Shown here: piece by piece, positions 1 to 9,085 of the stretch | How positions within the stretch are numbered: the first letter of the stretch is position 1 | How the letters are laid out: every line of letters begins with the position of its first letter | From: Jiella sonneratiae | GTDB taxonomy: Bacteria > Pseudomonadota > Alphaproteobacteria > Rhizobiales > Rhizobiaceae | NCBI RefSeq assembly: GCF_017353515.1 | Contig: NZ_JAFMPY010000006.1 | Coordinates: 1 to 64,000 of the forward strand | Length of the DNA stretch: 64,000 bases | Reading direction: 5' to 3' | Made by a program: the position numbers and the translations under genes | The notes under the pieces: generated by a model | Database searches by the model: none | What the model saw: only the letters and a program-made list of their open reading frames with translations | What the model was told of the DNA's origin: nothing

Positions 1-1
1 C

Positions 2-115
2 TTCAATCGCATCAAGAACATGCGCGGACTGGCAACGCGCTACGACCGACGCGCAGACAACTACCTCGCAGCCCTCAAACTCGTCGCAGTTCGAATCTGG
101 ATCGCATCGTTATGA
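2..115 (+). CDS. IS5-family transposase, C-terminal tail (cut by window edge)
   Basis: Only the last 37 codons are in the window; the frame is open to the left edge and stops at 113-115. The visible peptide has the FNRIKxxRxxATRYD pattern followed by a short hydrophobic tail, which is the conserved end of DDE transposases of the IS5 family (IS427-like group). The catalytic residues lie outside the window, so activity cannot be judged. A CTAG at 125-128 follows closely; several IS427-group elements insert at CTAG/TA, so the element probably ends near here, but the matching left end is not visible. Codon use is less GC-biased than in the neighbouring chromosomal genes. Confidence 0.75.
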   Translation, partial: FNRIKNMRGLATRYDRRADNYLAALKLVAVRIWIASL

Positions 116-137
116 GTCTACGCCCTAGGAATGGCTT

Positions 138-159
138 TCTCTCCCACGACGGGGAGAGA
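138..159. repeat. Short perfect inverted repeat beside the IS end
   Basis: TCTCTCCC (138-145) pairs with GGGAGAGA (152-159) around a 6-nt loop. It resembles in composition the CTCCCC/GGGGAG palindromes at 12717-12839. The rest of 116-315, between the transposase stop and the sth stop, shows no coding sequence I can support; the short open frame at 131-370 has no start signal and overlaps the end of sth. Confidence 0.4.
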
Positions 160-315
160 GGGCGCGTCCGGGAAAACCGCTGCCTTCGAAATAAAGATAT
201 CCCCACCCCTCCACTCCGCCCGTATCATTCCATCACCGCCGGCCCACGGAACGGGCACGAATGATCGACCCAAGATCGTTCGGGGGCCGGCAGGCGGCGT
301 CCCGCTTCCGCCGCC

Positions 316-1740
316 TCACTCCTCGCCGGAAATATGCGGCGCGGCGTCCGGGCCAGCCATGCGGTTGTAGGCGTCGAGGGCGGCCACCTTATAGGCCTCC
401 GCCAAGGTGGGGTAATTGAAGGTGTTCTCGACGAAATAGTCGAGCGTGCCTTTGAGGTTGAGCACCGCCTGGCCGATGTGGATCAGCTCGGTGGCGCCTT
501 CGCCGACGATGTGGCAGCCGAGCAGGCGCCGGGTCTTCATGCTGAAGATCATCTTCAGCATGCCCTTGTCGAGGCCCATGATGTGGCCGCGCGAGGTCTC
601 GCGGAATCTGGCGACGCCGACCTCGTAGGGAATGCCGCGCTCGGCGACTTCCTTCTCGGTCATCCCGACCATCGACATTTCCGGCACCGAATAGATGCCG
701 TAGGGAAAATAGTCCGGCGGCTCGACGGCGGAAAAGCCGAAGGCGTGGCAGGCGGCGACGCGGCCCTGCTCCATCGAGGTGGAGGCAAGGCTCGGAAAGC
801 CGATGACGTCGCCGGCGGCGTAGATGTGCGGCACGGCGGTCTGCAGCGACTTCGGGTCGACGCCGAGGCGGCCGCGGTGGTCGGTGGTCAGCCCGCAGGC
901 CTCGAGGTTGAGCGACCGCGTCTGGCCCATGCGCCCGGCGGCGAAGAGGATCATCTGCGCGCGCACGTGCCGTCCGCCCTCGAGCCCGATCTCGCAGAAG
1001 CCGTCGGCGGACCTGCCGACCTTCTCGACCTTGTGGCCGAAGCGCAGCACCATGCCGCTGTCGCGCAGCTGGTAGGTGAAATCCTCGAGCATTTCCTCGT
1101 CGAGGAAGTCCAGCATCGAGCTGCGCGGCTCGATCAGCGTCACCTTGACGTCGAGGGCCTGGAAGATCGTCGCATATTCGACGCCGATGACACCCGCCCC
1201 GATGACGGCGATCGAGCGGGGCAGGGTGGCGAGTTCGATGATCTCGTCGCTGTCGAGGATCGTCCTGCCGTCGAAGGGCACGTAGTCGGGGCGGAACGGC
1301 TGGGTGCCGACGGCGATGAGGAAGTTGTCGGCGGTGAACTCGCGGGTCTCGCCGTCCTGGCCGTGGACCTCGATGGTGTGCGGCCCGAGGAAGCGCGCCT
1401 CGCCGCGCAGCGTGGTCACGCGGTTGCGGGCGAACTGGTGTTCCAGCACCTCGACCTCGTGGCCGAGGGTGAGATGCAGCCTGGTGCGCAGGTCGTCGGC
1501 GGTGATGTCCTTCTTGACCCGGTAGGAGCGGCCGTAGAAGCCGCGCTCGCGCCAGCCGGAGAGGTTGAGCACCGTCTCGCGCAGCGTCTTCGACGGGATG
1601 GTGCCGGTATGCACCGAGACGCCGCCGACCTTGCGACCCTTTTCGACGACGAGGACGCTGCGGCCGAGCTTGGCGGCCTGGATGGCGGCACGGCGGCCGG
1701 CCGGGCCAGAGCCGATGACGACGAATTCGTAATGCTCCAC
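316..1740 (-). CDS. sthA: Si-specific soluble NAD(P)+ transhydrogenase
   Basis: Flavoprotein disulfide-reductase family member that exchanges hydride between NADPH and NAD+ in the cytoplasm, thereby balancing reducing power. It has an N-terminal FAD Rossmann motif VVIGSGPAG, the STH signature GTIPSKTLRE, a second nucleotide-binding motif VIGAGVIG, and the C-terminal dimerisation domain. The two redox cysteines of lipoamide dehydrogenase or glutathione reductase are absent (the position reads GGVSVHTGTIPSK), which is what separates SthA from its relatives. I chose the GTG start giving VEHYEFVV because GAGG lies just upstream and family members start at this point; an upstream ATG at 1818 would add 26 Arg-rich, non-homologous residues. 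Length 474 aa is normal. Transcribed away from gshB. Confidence 0.9.
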   Translation of the reverse strand: MEHYEFVVIGSGPAGRRAAIQAAKLGRSVLVVEKGRKVGGVSVHTGTIPSKTLRETVLNLSGWRERGFYGRSYRVKKDITADDLRTRLHLTLGHEVEVLEHQFARNRVTTLRGEARFLGPHTIEVHGQDGETREFTADNFLIAVGTQPFRPDYVPFDGRTILDSDEIIELATLPRSIAVIGAGVIGVEYATIFQALDVKVTLIEPRSSMLDFLDEEMLEDFTYQLRDSGMVLRFGHKVEKVGRSADGFCEIGLEGGRHVRAQMILFAAGRMGQTRSLNLEACGLTTDHRGRLGVDPKSLQTAVPHIYAAGDVIGFPSLASTSMEQGRVAACHAFGFSAVEPPDYFPYGIYSVPEMSMVGMTEKEVAERGIPYEVGVARFRETSRGHIMGLDKGMLKMIFSMKTRRLLGCHIVGEGATELIHIGQAVLNLKGTLDYFVENTFNYPTLAEAYKVAALDAYNRMAGPDAAPHISGEE

Positions 1741-2151
1741 GAGCGGACCTCGATGATGGCGGTTGTCGCGTCGGCTGCGTCGGCGAATCGGGAACGGCCC
1801 CGCGCTGCGGTCCTGCAAGAAACGTGCCTAGGCTTGACCGAGCCTTGAAGGGAAGGGCGGAGCGGCGCCCTCGACCGGCGCTGTGTCGCCGGTCGAGGGC
1901 GTCAAGGGTGTCGCGGCGCGGATCGTTCCGTCCGGCGGCATGCGCCGCGGCCGGCCGCATGGCGAAGGCGACGGCTGCCCAAATCGTCGGCGCCCCGCCC
2001 TGTCCGGCGGCGCGCGGGGGGCTGGCGGGCGGCACGCCGAGGGACATGCGCGCCGGCATCGACGCCGCGGCAACGATCCATCGCCATTGCCTCGGCCATG
2101 GCCCGGCGCTACGACCTCCCGCAACGATCAATCGCTAGCGGAGAAGCCGCC
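1741..2151. other. Divergent sth-gshB intergenic region with a 15-bp perfect hairpin
   Basis: This GC-rich 411-bp stretch separates the divergent sth and gshB genes. The outstanding feature is a perfect 15-bp inverted repeat, CGCCCTCGACCGGCG at 1866-1880 and its complement at 1887-1901, with the 6-nt loop CTGTGT. There is no T-run on either side, so it does not look like an ordinary intrinsic terminator. No convincing sigma-70 boxes are visible. Open frames here are antisense or shadow frames. Confidence 0.5.
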
Positions 2152-3090
2152 ATGGCGCTCGATGTCGCCGTCCAGATGGATCACGTCTCGTCCATCACGA
2201 TCAAGGGCGATTCCACCTTCGCCATCTGCCTCGAGGCGCAGCGGCGCGGCCACCGGCTGTTCCACTATACGCCCGACCGGCTGTCGCTGCGCGACGGCAA
2301 GGTGACGGTGCGCGGCGAGACGATGGAACTGCGCGAGGAACAGGGCAACCACTTCACGCTCGGGCCGTCGGAAAAGCGCGATCTCGGCGAAAGCGACGTC
2401 GTCCTGCTGCGTCAGGACCCGCCCTTCGACATGGCCTACATCACCTCGACCCACATCCTCGAGCGGGTTCAGCCGAAGACGCTGGTGGTCAACGATCCGG
2501 CCGCCGTGCGCGACGCGCCGGAGAAGATCTTCGTCACCGAGTTTCCCGACCTGATGCCGGAAACGCTGATCACCAAGGACGCGGCCGAGGTGGCCGAATT
2601 CCGCAGGGAATTCGGCGAGATCGTCATGAAGCCGCTCTACGGCAACGGCGGGGCGGGGGTGTTCCACATCACCCGCGAGGACCGCAACATCACCTCCTTC
2701 ATGGAAACCTTCGCCCTGCTGTTCCGCGAGCCCTTCATCGTCCAGCGCTATCTCAAGGACGTGCGGCAGGGCGACAAGCGGATCATCCTCGTCGACGGCG
2801 AGATCGCCGGCGCGATCAACCGCGTCCCCGCCGAGACCGACGCGCGCTCGAACATGCATGTCGGCGGCGTCGCGACGGCGACCGAGCTGACCGAGCGCGA
2901 GCGCGAGATCTGCGCGCGCATCGGCCCCGCGCTGAAAAAGCGCAAGCTGCTCTTCGTCGGCATCGACGTGATCGGCGGCTTCCTGACCGAGATCAACGTC
3001 ACCTCGCCGACGGGCATCCGCGAGGTCGCCCGCTTCGGCGGCAACGACATCGCCGCGATGATCTGGGATGCGATCGAGGCGCGTCTCTGA
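2152..3090 (+). CDS. gshB: Glutathione synthetase
   Basis: ATP-dependent ligation of gamma-glutamylcysteine to glycine, the second step of glutathione synthesis in the cytoplasm. The protein begins [15 protein letters not shown], matching the conserved VAVQMDHV(S/G)xI start of rhizobial GshB, with a pre-ATP-grasp N-terminal domain followed by an ATP-grasp fold (glycine-rich loop [12 protein letters not shown]; metal/ATP segment [16 protein letters not shown] near the C-terminus). I prefer the ATG at 2152, preceded by GCGGAGAAG, over 2098, which would add 18 non-conserved residues. At 312 aa it is of standard length. Adjacent sth supplies or drains NADPH used by glutathione reductase, a reasonable functional neighbourhood though the genes are divergent. 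Confidence 0.92.
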   Translation: MALDVAVQMDHVSSITIKGDSTFAICLEAQRRGHRLFHYTPDRLSLRDGKVTVRGETMELREEQGNHFTLGPSEKRDLGESDVVLLRQDPPFDMAYITSTHILERVQPKTLVVNDPAAVRDAPEKIFVTEFPDLMPETLITKDAAEVAEFRREFGEIVMKPLYGNGGAGVFHITREDRNITSFMETFALLFREPFIVQRYLKDVRQGDKRIILVDGEIAGAINRVPAETDARSNMHVGGVATATELTEREREICARIGPALKKRKLLFVGIDVIGGFLTEINVTSPTGIREVARFGGNDIAAMIWDAIEARL

Positions 3091-3285
3091 CCGCGCCTCG
3101 CCGGTGCAGGGCGGCTGGACGCGCCTCGGCGCGTGTTCCGCGAGGGCAAGCCGGGGCAAGATGAATGCCCGATGAAGGCCCCGTTCCGGAACCGTTCGTC
3201 TCCGTCGTGTTTTCTTGGGCAATGAGAAGAACGCCGGCCGGACCGGGAGAATGGTCCGGCCGCGCTCCACCAAGGAGGGAACGAC

Positions 3286-4059
3286 ATGCGAAAGACATTG
3301 CTTGCGGCGACCGCCCTGATCGGCGCCCTGACCCTGCCGGCCGGTGCGGCCCTCGCCTCTGAGATCGCCGTGGCCACCACCGACGTCAATCTGAGGGCCG
3401 GCCCGTCGACCGACTATCCCGTCGTCGACACGCTGATCGCCGGCGAGCGGCTGCGGGTCTTCGGCTGCCTGCAGACGCGGTCCTGGTGCGACGTCAGGTT
3501 CCAGGGCCAGCGCGGCTGGATTTCCGCCAACTATATCGCGCTGCGCGGCGACGGCTATGCCGGCTACCACGACTTCAACCCGTATTCGGCGCCGGTGATC
3601 ACCTTCTCGGTGGACAGCTACTGGCGCGACCACTATGCCTCCCGCAACTTCTACCGCGACCGCGACCGGTATCGCCGCGACCGGGACGGCGGCCGCCACG
3701 ACCGCGGCGACCGCTACGATCGCCGCGACCGCGACGGGCGCGACTTCGACCATCGTGACCGTCCGCGGCCGGACTACGGCGACGACCGCCGCCACGGCGG
3801 CTATGACGACGGCGGCCGTCGCGGCGGCTATGACGGCGATCGCGACCGGCACGACCGGGGGGATGGCGACTACCGGCGCCGCCCGCCCCGCGACGGCCGT
3901 GTCGGCGACGACCAGGGCCGCGGCGACGACGGCCGGCATGGCGGCTATGACGGGCGGGGACGTGATTCCGGCGGCCACGACGGCGGCCACGGCAATCCGC
4001 GGCGCTATCCGGTCGATCCGAATGCCGGCCCGCCGATCCCGCTCTACAAGGTGCGCTGA
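3286..4059 (+). CDS. Exported SH3b-domain protein with Arg/Asp/Tyr/Gly-rich tail
   Basis: A Sec signal peptide (MRKTLLAATALIGALTL..., probable cleavage after ALA near residue 23) is followed by a bacterial SH3 domain at about residues 27-85, recognised from VNLRAGPSTDYPVV, a Cys pair and WCDV...GWISANYI. SH3b domains commonly bind peptidoglycan or proteins in the periplasm. From about residue 110 to 245 the chain is low-complexity, dominated by D, R, G, H and Y in RDR/DRRD/HGGYD units; it is probably disordered and strongly charged. The C-terminus NAGPPIPLYKVR is ordinary. A strong AAGGAGG lies upstream of the ATG. It stands alone and is followed by two terminator hairpins. Similar SH3b proteins with charged tails are common in rhizobia; the function of the tail is unknown. 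Confidence 0.8.
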   Translation: MRKTLLAATALIGALTLPAGAALASEIAVATTDVNLRAGPSTDYPVVDTLIAGERLRVFGCLQTRSWCDVRFQGQRGWISANYIALRGDGYAGYHDFNPYSAPVITFSVDSYWRDHYASRNFYRDRDRYRRDRDGGRHDRGDRYDRRDRDGRDFDHRDRPRPDYGDDRRHGGYDDGGRRGGYDGDRDRHDRGDGDYRRRPPRDGRVGDDQGRGDDGRHGGYDGRGRDSGGHDGGHGNPRRYPVDPNAGPPIPLYKVR

Positions 4060-4077
4060 GGCCTGTTCGTAATCCGC

Positions 4078-4104
4078 GCCGGCCGGCCCCGAAGGCCGGC
4101 CGGC
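4078..4104 (+). terminator. 11-bp stem hairpin after the SH3b gene
   Basis: GCCGGCCGGCC pairs perfectly with GGCCGGCCGGC around a 5-nt loop and is followed by TTGCTTTC. It lies 18 bp after the SH3b stop codon, consistent with intrinsic termination with a weak T-tract. Confidence 0.6.
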
Positions 4105-4113
4105 TTGCTTTCA

Positions 4114-4150
4114 GGGCAGGCTCCGGCATTCCCGCCGGAGCCTGCCCTTT
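4114..4150 (+). terminator. 14-bp stem terminator before glyA
   Basis: GGGCAGGCTCCGGC (4114-4127) pairs perfectly with 4134-4147 around a 6-nt loop and is followed by TTTCGCT. It is the second strong hairpin in tandem between the SH3b gene and glyA, so read-through into the glyA leader should be low. Confidence 0.65.
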
Positions 4151-4311
4151 CGCTCTGGCCCTGCTGCTTGGAGATGCCGCCCGCCTATGGTAAGCGGCGG
4201 GCGATCAGGCCGCCGCCGCGCCGTCGCGGCACCGTGGCGGCAGCCCCGCCAAGCGGCCGGCAACCGTCTGCTGCGCCGGCGCGTGCGCATCGACCACAGG
4301 GAGAGCGAAAC

Positions 4312-5628
4312 ATGAGCGTTGCCCGCAGCACCGAACCGTCCGGCGAAATTTCCGGCTTCTTCACCGAAGCGCTCGCGTCGCGCGACGGCGAGGTGTTCTC
4401 CGCCATCGAGAAGGAACTCGGCCGCCAGCGCCACGAGATCGAGCTGATCGCCTCGGAAAACATCGTTTCGCGCGCCGTCCTCGAGGCGCAGGGCTCGGTC
4501 CTCACCAACAAATATGCCGAGGGCTATCCGGGCCGGCGCTACTATGGCGGCTGCCAGTATGTCGACATTGTCGAGGAACTGGCGATCGAGCGGGTGAAGC
4601 AGCTCTTCGGCTGCGAGTTCGCCAACGTCCAGGCGAATTCCGGCAGCCAGGCGAACCAGGCGGTGCTGCTCGCCTTGTCGAAGCCCGGCGCGACGCTGCT
4701 CGGCATGAGCCTCGACGCCGGCGGCCATCTGACCCACGGCGCCAAGCCGAACCTTTCGGGCCGCTGGTTCGATGCCGTTCAGTACGGCCTCGACACGGCG
4801 ACCGGCCTCATCGACTACGACCAGGTCGAGAGCCTCGCCCTCGACCACAAGCCGGAGGTGATCGTCGCCGGCGGCTCGGCCTATTCCCGCCGGATCGACT
4901 TCAAGCGCTTCCGCGAGATCGCCGACAAGGTCGGCGCCTATCTCTGGGTCGACATGGCGCATTTCGCCGGCCTCGTCGCCGCCGGCGAGCATCCGAGCCC
5001 GTTCCCGCATGCCCACGTCGCGACCTCGACGACCCACAAGACGCTGCGCGGCCCGCGCGGCGGCATCGTTCTCACCAACGACGCGGAAATCGCCAAGAAG
5101 ATCAATTCCGCGATCTTTCCGGGCCTGCAGGGCGGGCCGCTGATGCATGTCATCGCCGGCAAGGCGGTGGCCTTCGGCGAGGCGCTGCGGCCGTCCTACA
5201 AGAGCTACATCGCAGCAGTCTGCGAAAACGCCCGCGTGCTCGCCGAGACGCTGCGCGAAGGCGGTCTCGACATCGTCTCCGGCGGCACCGACACGCATCT
5301 GATGCTCGTCGACCTCCGGCCGATGAACCTGACCGGCAAGGCCTCGGAAAAGGCGCTCGGCCGGGCGAACATCACCTGCAACAAGAACGGCGTCCCGAAC
5401 GACCCGGAAAAGCCGACCATCACCTCCGGCATCCGGCTCGGCAGCCCGGCGGCGACGAGCCGCGGCTTCGGTGCCGCCGAATTCCGCGAGGTCGGCAAGC
5501 TGATCCTCGAAGTGCTGGACGGCCTGCGCAAGGCGAATTCCGAGGACGGCAACGCCGAGGTCGAGGCCTCGGTGAAGCAACGCGTCGTCGCGCTGACGGA
5601 CCGGTTCCCGATCTATCAGGCGATGTGA
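4312..5628 (+). CDS. glyA: Serine hydroxymethyltransferase
   Basis: PLP enzyme converting serine and tetrahydrofolate to glycine and 5,10-methylene-THF, the main one-carbon source. Fold-type I signatures are clear: [12 protein letters not shown] near the N-terminus, the substrate loop [18 protein letters not shown], and the PLP-lysine motif [14 protein letters not shown], placing the Schiff-base lysine at residue 243. At 438 aa it is of usual alphaproteobacterial length. I chose the ATG at 4312 (AGGGAGAG just upstream); the frame stays open to 4105 but the extra 69 residues cover the hairpin region and are not SHMT-like. It heads the glyA-nrdR-rib block typical of Rhizobiales and is followed by its own hairpin. 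Confidence 0.95.
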   Translation: MSVARSTEPSGEISGFFTEALASRDGEVFSAIEKELGRQRHEIELIASENIVSRAVLEAQGSVLTNKYAEGYPGRRYYGGCQYVDIVEELAIERVKQLFGCEFANVQANSGSQANQAVLLALSKPGATLLGMSLDAGGHLTHGAKPNLSGRWFDAVQYGLDTATGLIDYDQVESLALDHKPEVIVAGGSAYSRRIDFKRFREIADKVGAYLWVDMAHFAGLVAAGEHPSPFPHAHVATSTTHKTLRGPRGGIVLTNDAEIAKKINSAIFPGLQGGPLMHVIAGKAVAFGEALRPSYKSYIAAVCENARVLAETLREGGLDIVSGGTDTHLMLVDLRPMNLTGKASEKALGRANITCNKNGVPNDPEKPTITSGIRLGSPAATSRGFGAAEFREVGKLILEVLDGLRKANSEDGNAEVEASVKQRVVALTDRFPIYQAM

Positions 5629-5670
5629 GCGGGGCGAACTTTTCGCTCGGCCGAACCGTCATTATCTGAG

Positions 5671-5694
5671 AAGGCCGCCGCCGTGCGGCCTTTT
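5671..5694 (+). terminator. Intrinsic terminator between glyA and nrdR
   Basis: AAGGCCGC (5671-5678) pairs with GCGGCCTT (5685-5692) around the loop CGCCGT, and the 3' arm runs into TTTTCCTCGT. It lies 43 bp after the glyA stop and suggests at least partial termination before nrdR. Confidence 0.6.
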
Positions 5695-5723
5695 CCTCGT
5701 CTGAATCCAGGAGTGCGGAAACG

Positions 5724-6245
5724 ATGCGCTGTCCCTATTGCGGCTCCCAGGACAGCCAGGTGAAGGACTCGCGCCCGGCCGAGGACGGCGCCGCGATCAG
5801 GCGGCGACGCATCTGCCCCGACTGTTCCGGGCGCTTCACCACCTTCGAGCGGGTGCAGCTGCGCGAGCTGCACGTCCTGAAGAAATCCGGCAAGCGCGTC
5901 GCCTTCGAGCGCGACAAGCTGGCGCGGTCGGTGGAGATCGCGCTTCGCAAGCGGCCGGTCGATCCGCAGCGCGTCGAGCGGATGATCTCCGGCATCGTCC
6001 GGCGCCTCGAACAGATGGGCGAGGCGGAAGTCCGCTCGGAGGTCATCGGCACCATGGTGATGGAGGCGCTGCGCGGCCTCGACGACGTCGCCTATGTGCG
6101 GTTCGCCTCGGTCTATCGCGATTTCGCCGAAGCGAGCGACTTCGAATCGGTGATCGGCGAACTGGCACGGTCCCACAAGGAGGGGCCGATCGCCGCCGTC
6201 GCCAATCCGCCCCAGGCCGGGGAGGTCGTTTCCGATGGCGAATGA
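5724..6245 (+). CDS. nrdR: Transcriptional repressor NrdR
   Basis: Zinc-ribbon/ATP-cone repressor of ribonucleotide reductase genes that senses ATP/dATP. The N-terminus [18 protein letters not shown] and the second pair CPDC at residues 34-37 form the zinc ribbon; [11 protein letters not shown] and [18 protein letters not shown] lead into the ATP-cone domain (about residues 49-139). The 173-aa length is slightly longer than the 150-160 typical, because of a short C-terminal extension. NrdR boxes would be expected at nrd operons, which are not in this window. The gene overlaps ribD by 11 bp, so the two are probably translationally coupled, as in many alphaproteobacteria. Confidence 0.95.
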   Translation: MRCPYCGSQDSQVKDSRPAEDGAAIRRRRICPDCSGRFTTFERVQLRELHVLKKSGKRVAFERDKLARSVEIALRKRPVDPQRVERMISGIVRRLEQMGEAEVRSEVIGTMVMEALRGLDDVAYVRFASVYRDFAEASDFESVIGELARSHKEGPIAAVANPPQAGEVVSDGE

Positions 6246-7380
6246 GGCGCGGGCTTTCTCCCCCGAACGACCGGAGGACAGGCGTTTCATGGCGGCGGCG
6301 ATCCGCTTTGCGGCGCGCCATGCCGGCCGGACCGGCACCAACCCGGCGGTCGGGACGCTGATCGTGCGCGACGACCGGGACGGCCGCGGCCCGCGGATCG
6401 TCGGGCGCGGCGTGACGGCACTCGGCGGCCGCCCGCATGCCGAGGCCGGCGCTTTGGCGGAAGCGGGCGACCTCGCCCGCGGCGCGACGGCCTATGTGAC
6501 GCTGGAGCCCTGCGCCCATCACGGCCGCACGCCGCCCTGTGCCGAAGCGCTGGTGGCGGCGGGCATTGCCCGCGTCGTCTCGGCGGCGGCCGATCCCGAC
6601 ATGCGGGTCGACGGCAAGGGCCACGCCATGCTGATCGCCGGCGGCGTCGAGGTGACACCGCGGGTGATGGCGGCCGAGGCGGCGCGCGGGATCGAGGGCT
6701 ATCTGACGAGGCACCGGCGCGGGCGGCCCGGCATCACGCTGAAGCTCGCTCTGTCGCGCGACGGCCGGATCGGCATCCGCGGCGGCGGCCAGGTGAAGAT
6801 CACCGGGCCGGTTTCAGATTCCCAGACCCATCTGGTGAGGGCGCGGCACGACGCCATCCTCGTCGGGGCCGGAACGGCGCTTGAGGACGACCCGCGGCTC
6901 GACTGCCGGCTGCCGGGCATGGCCGACCGCTCGCCGGCCCGGATCATCCTCGACCCGAATTTGCGCGTCTCGCCGGAGATGACCGTCGCGAAGACGGCGC
7001 GAAACGTTTCGACGATGATCGCCACCTTCGAGACCGCCGACCCGGAGCGCCGCGCCGCGCTCGCCGCTGCGGGGGTCTCCTTCATCGCCTGCGTCGCGGA
7101 TCCGGAAACTGGCCGGGTTGCGCTGCCGGAGCTTCTCGAGGATCTCGCGGCGACGGGGATATCCTCGATCCTCGTCGAGGGCGGCGCGATGATCGCCGAG
7201 AGCTTCCTTCAGGCCGATCTCGTCGACCGGCTGATCCTCGTCACCGGTCCTGAGGCCATCGGTGCGGCGGGCATTGCGGCGCCGATCGACGTCGACGCGG
7301 CGCGTCGGCGCTACGCGCTGTTGCGCCAGGACGTTTTCGGCGCCGATGCCTGGTACGAATTTTCCTGCGGAGCTGCCTGA
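6235..7380 (+). CDS. ribD: Bifunctional riboflavin deaminase/reductase RibD
   Basis: Catalyses the second and third steps of riboflavin synthesis from the product of GTP cyclohydrolase II: deamination of the pyrimidine and NADPH reduction of the ribosyl side chain. The N-terminal cytidine-deaminase-like domain shows the zinc motifs HAEAGAL and [11 protein letters not shown]; the C-terminal reductase domain (about residue 160 onward) contains [29 protein letters not shown] and [11 protein letters not shown]. At 381 aa it is of typical length. It overlaps nrdR by 11 bp and ribE by 1 bp (TGATG), indicating a coupled operon nrdR-ribD-ribE with ribH just downstream. Confidence 0.95.
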   Translation: MANEARAFSPERPEDRRFMAAAIRFAARHAGRTGTNPAVGTLIVRDDRDGRGPRIVGRGVTALGGRPHAEAGALAEAGDLARGATAYVTLEPCAHHGRTPPCAEALVAAGIARVVSAAADPDMRVDGKGHAMLIAGGVEVTPRVMAAEAARGIEGYLTRHRRGRPGITLKLALSRDGRIGIRGGGQVKITGPVSDSQTHLVRARHDAILVGAGTALEDDPRLDCRLPGMADRSPARIILDPNLRVSPEMTVAKTARNVSTMIATFETADPERRAALAAAGVSFIACVADPETGRVALPELLEDLAATGISSILVEGGAMIAESFLQADLVDRLILVTGPEAIGAAGIAAPIDVDAARRRYALLRQDVFGADAWYEFSCGAA

Positions 7381-7991
7381 TGTTCACCGGAATCGTCACC
7401 GATGTCGGCCGCGTCGAGGCCGCGGCACCGCGCGAGAAGGGCAGGGCCTTCCGCATCGCCACCGCCTACGACCCGGCCGGGATCGACATCGGCGCGTCGA
7501 TCGCCTGTGCCGGCGTCTGCCTGACGGTGACGGCGCTGCCCGAAGCGACATCCAACGCGCGGTGGTTCGAGGTGGAAGCCTGGGAGGAGGCGCTGCGCCT
7601 GACCACGGCCGGCAAATGGCGGGACGGCACGCGGATCAATCTCGAGCGGTCGCTGAGGGTCGGCGACGAACTCGGCGGCCATCTCGTCTCCGGCCATGTC
7701 GACGGCCTGGCGGAGATCGTCGAGCGCGAGGAGGAGGGAGAGGCGGTCCGGTTTCGCCTCAGGGCGCCTCAGGACCTGAAACGCTACGTCGCCCGCAAGG
7801 GCTCGATCTGTCTCGACGGCACGTCGCTGACGGTGAATTCGGTCGAGGACGACGTCTTCGACGTCCTTCTGATCCGCCATTCGCTGGAGGTCACGACCTG
7901 GGGTGAACGCAGCGTCGGCGACCGCGTCAACCTTGAGATCGACCAGATTGCGCGCTATGCCGAGCGCCTGTTCGGCGCAGCGGCCGGCTGA
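7380..7991 (+). CDS. ribE: Riboflavin synthase alpha chain
   Basis: Dismutates two 6,7-dimethyl-8-ribityllumazine molecules into riboflavin and the pyrimidine intermediate. The canonical start [10 protein letters not shown] and two lumazine-binding barrels are visible; the second begins around residue 98 with GGHLVSGHVDG, and LDGTSLTVNSV is the repeat-specific segment matching IACAGVCLTV in the first. At 203 aa it is normal. It starts inside the ribD stop codon. Partner enzyme RibH lies 132 bp downstream. Confidence 0.95.
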   Translation: MFTGIVTDVGRVEAAAPREKGRAFRIATAYDPAGIDIGASIACAGVCLTVTALPEATSNARWFEVEAWEEALRLTTAGKWRDGTRINLERSLRVGDELGGHLVSGHVDGLAEIVEREEEGEAVRFRLRAPQDLKRYVARKGSICLDGTSLTVNSVEDDVFDVLLIRHSLEVTTWGERSVGDRVNLEIDQIARYAERLFGAAAG

Positions 7992-8123
7992 AGCCATCGA
8001 AGCGGCTCGGCCGGCCGGGCGCCGTTTGAAATTCTCCCCGCTTCGGCCTGCCGCCACGCTTTGATACGCCGCCAGACGCAAGGCGCGTCGACGCCGGGGC
8101 AGCGGGCCTTGAAAGGACAACCC

Positions 8124-8573
8124 ATGGCTTCCAGGCCGCATATCCTGATCGTCGAGGCGCGCTTCTACGGCCATATCGCCGATCATCTTCTCGCCGGCGC
8201 CAAGGCGGCGCTGGACGCCGCCGGGGCGACACACGACGTCGTCACGGTGCCGGGCGCGCTGGAGGCGCCTGCGGCGGTCGGTTTCGCGCTGTCGGGCGCC
8301 GATGGCGGCGGCACCGAATATGACGGTTTCGTCGTGCTCGGCTGCGTCATCCGCGGCGAGACCTTTCACTTCGACATCGTCGCCGGTGAATCCGCCCGGG
8401 CGCTGATGTCGCTCAGCGTCGACGAGGGGATCGCCGTCGGCAACGGCATCCTCACCGTCGAAAACGAGGAGCAGGCGCTGGTGCGCGCCGATCCCGCCCG
8501 CAAGGACAAGGGCGGCGAGGCGGCGAAGACGGCGCTTCGGATGATTGCCCTCAGGGACCACTTCGGAGCCTGA
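8124..8573 (+). CDS. ribH: 6,7-dimethyl-8-ribityllumazine synthase
   Basis: Condenses the RibD product (after dephosphorylation) with 3,4-dihydroxy-2-butanone 4-phosphate to give the riboflavin synthase substrate. Recognised from [17 protein letters not shown], the [11 protein letters not shown] motif, the phosphate-binding segment [12 protein letters not shown] and the C-terminal [13 protein letters not shown]. Length 149 aa is normal. The ATG at 8124 follows GAAAGGACA at good spacing; an upstream ATG at 8061 gives a 21-residue extension lacking homology. The stop is 2 bp before nusB, a pairing seen widely in alphaproteobacteria. Confidence 0.94.
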   Translation: MASRPHILIVEARFYGHIADHLLAGAKAALDAAGATHDVVTVPGALEAPAAVGFALSGADGGGTEYDGFVVLGCVIRGETFHFDIVAGESARALMSLSVDEGIAVGNGILTVENEEQALVRADPARKDKGGEAAKTALRMIALRDHFGA

Positions 8574-8575
8574 CC

Positions 8576-9085
8576 ATGGCCGACCAGCAGCAGCCGCCGC
8601 GCCCGGTGAAGGCCGCCAACAAGCGCGGCGCAGCCCGTCTCGCCGCCGTGCAGGCGCTCTACCAGATGGATGTCGGCGGCTCGACGCTGATGGAGACCGT
8701 CGCCGAATACGAATCCTTCCGGCTCGGCCGGGAGATCGACGGCGAGCAGTATCGCGACGCCGACGCCGCCTGGTTCCGTGACGTCGTCTCCGGCGTGGTG
8801 CGCCAGCAGACGACGATCGATCCGCTGATCCATACCGCGCTGCCGACCGACTGGCCGCTGGCCCGCCTCGACACGACGCTGCGGGCGATCCTGCGCGCCG
8901 GGGCCTTCGAGATCCGCTCGCGGCTCGACGTTCCCGTGGCGGTGATCATCAACGAATATGTCGACGTCGCGCGGGCCTTCTACGCCGAGGAGGAGCCGCG
9001 GCTGGTCAATGCCGTGCTCGACCGGATCGCCCGGCAGAACCGCCCCGACACGCCCGAGCGGGCGGCAAAAGCCGACCGGACATGA
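8576..9085 (+). CDS. nusB: Transcription antitermination factor NusB
   Basis: All-helical RNA-binding protein that, with NusE (ribosomal protein S10), assembles on boxA RNA to prevent termination in rRNA operons. Visible family features are [17 protein letters not shown] at residues 14-30, the middle [15 protein letters not shown] and the C-terminal [13 protein letters not shown]...[12 protein letters not shown]. At 169 aa it is standard for this class, with a short polar N-terminal tail. It is tightly packed after ribH (2 bp) and overlaps the MFS gene by 4 bp (ATGA). Confidence 0.93.
   Translation: MADQQQPPRPVKAANKRGAARLAAVQALYQMDVGGSTLMETVAEYESFRLGREIDGEQYRDADAAWFRDVVSGVVRQQTTIDPLIHTALPTDWPLARLDTTLRAILRAGAFEIRSRLDVPVAVIINEYVDVARAFYAEEEPRLVNAVLDRIARQNRPDTPERAAKADRT

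Noticed and set aside
389-2131. Very long minus-strand open frame (580 codons) overlapping sth
   Set aside because: Arg/Pro/His-rich shadow of the real sth frame, typical of high-GC DNA; no motif and no start signal.
2128-3990. 620-codon minus-strand frame opposite gshB and the SH3b gene
   Set aside because: Val/Ala/Asp-rich antisense shadow of two well-supported genes.
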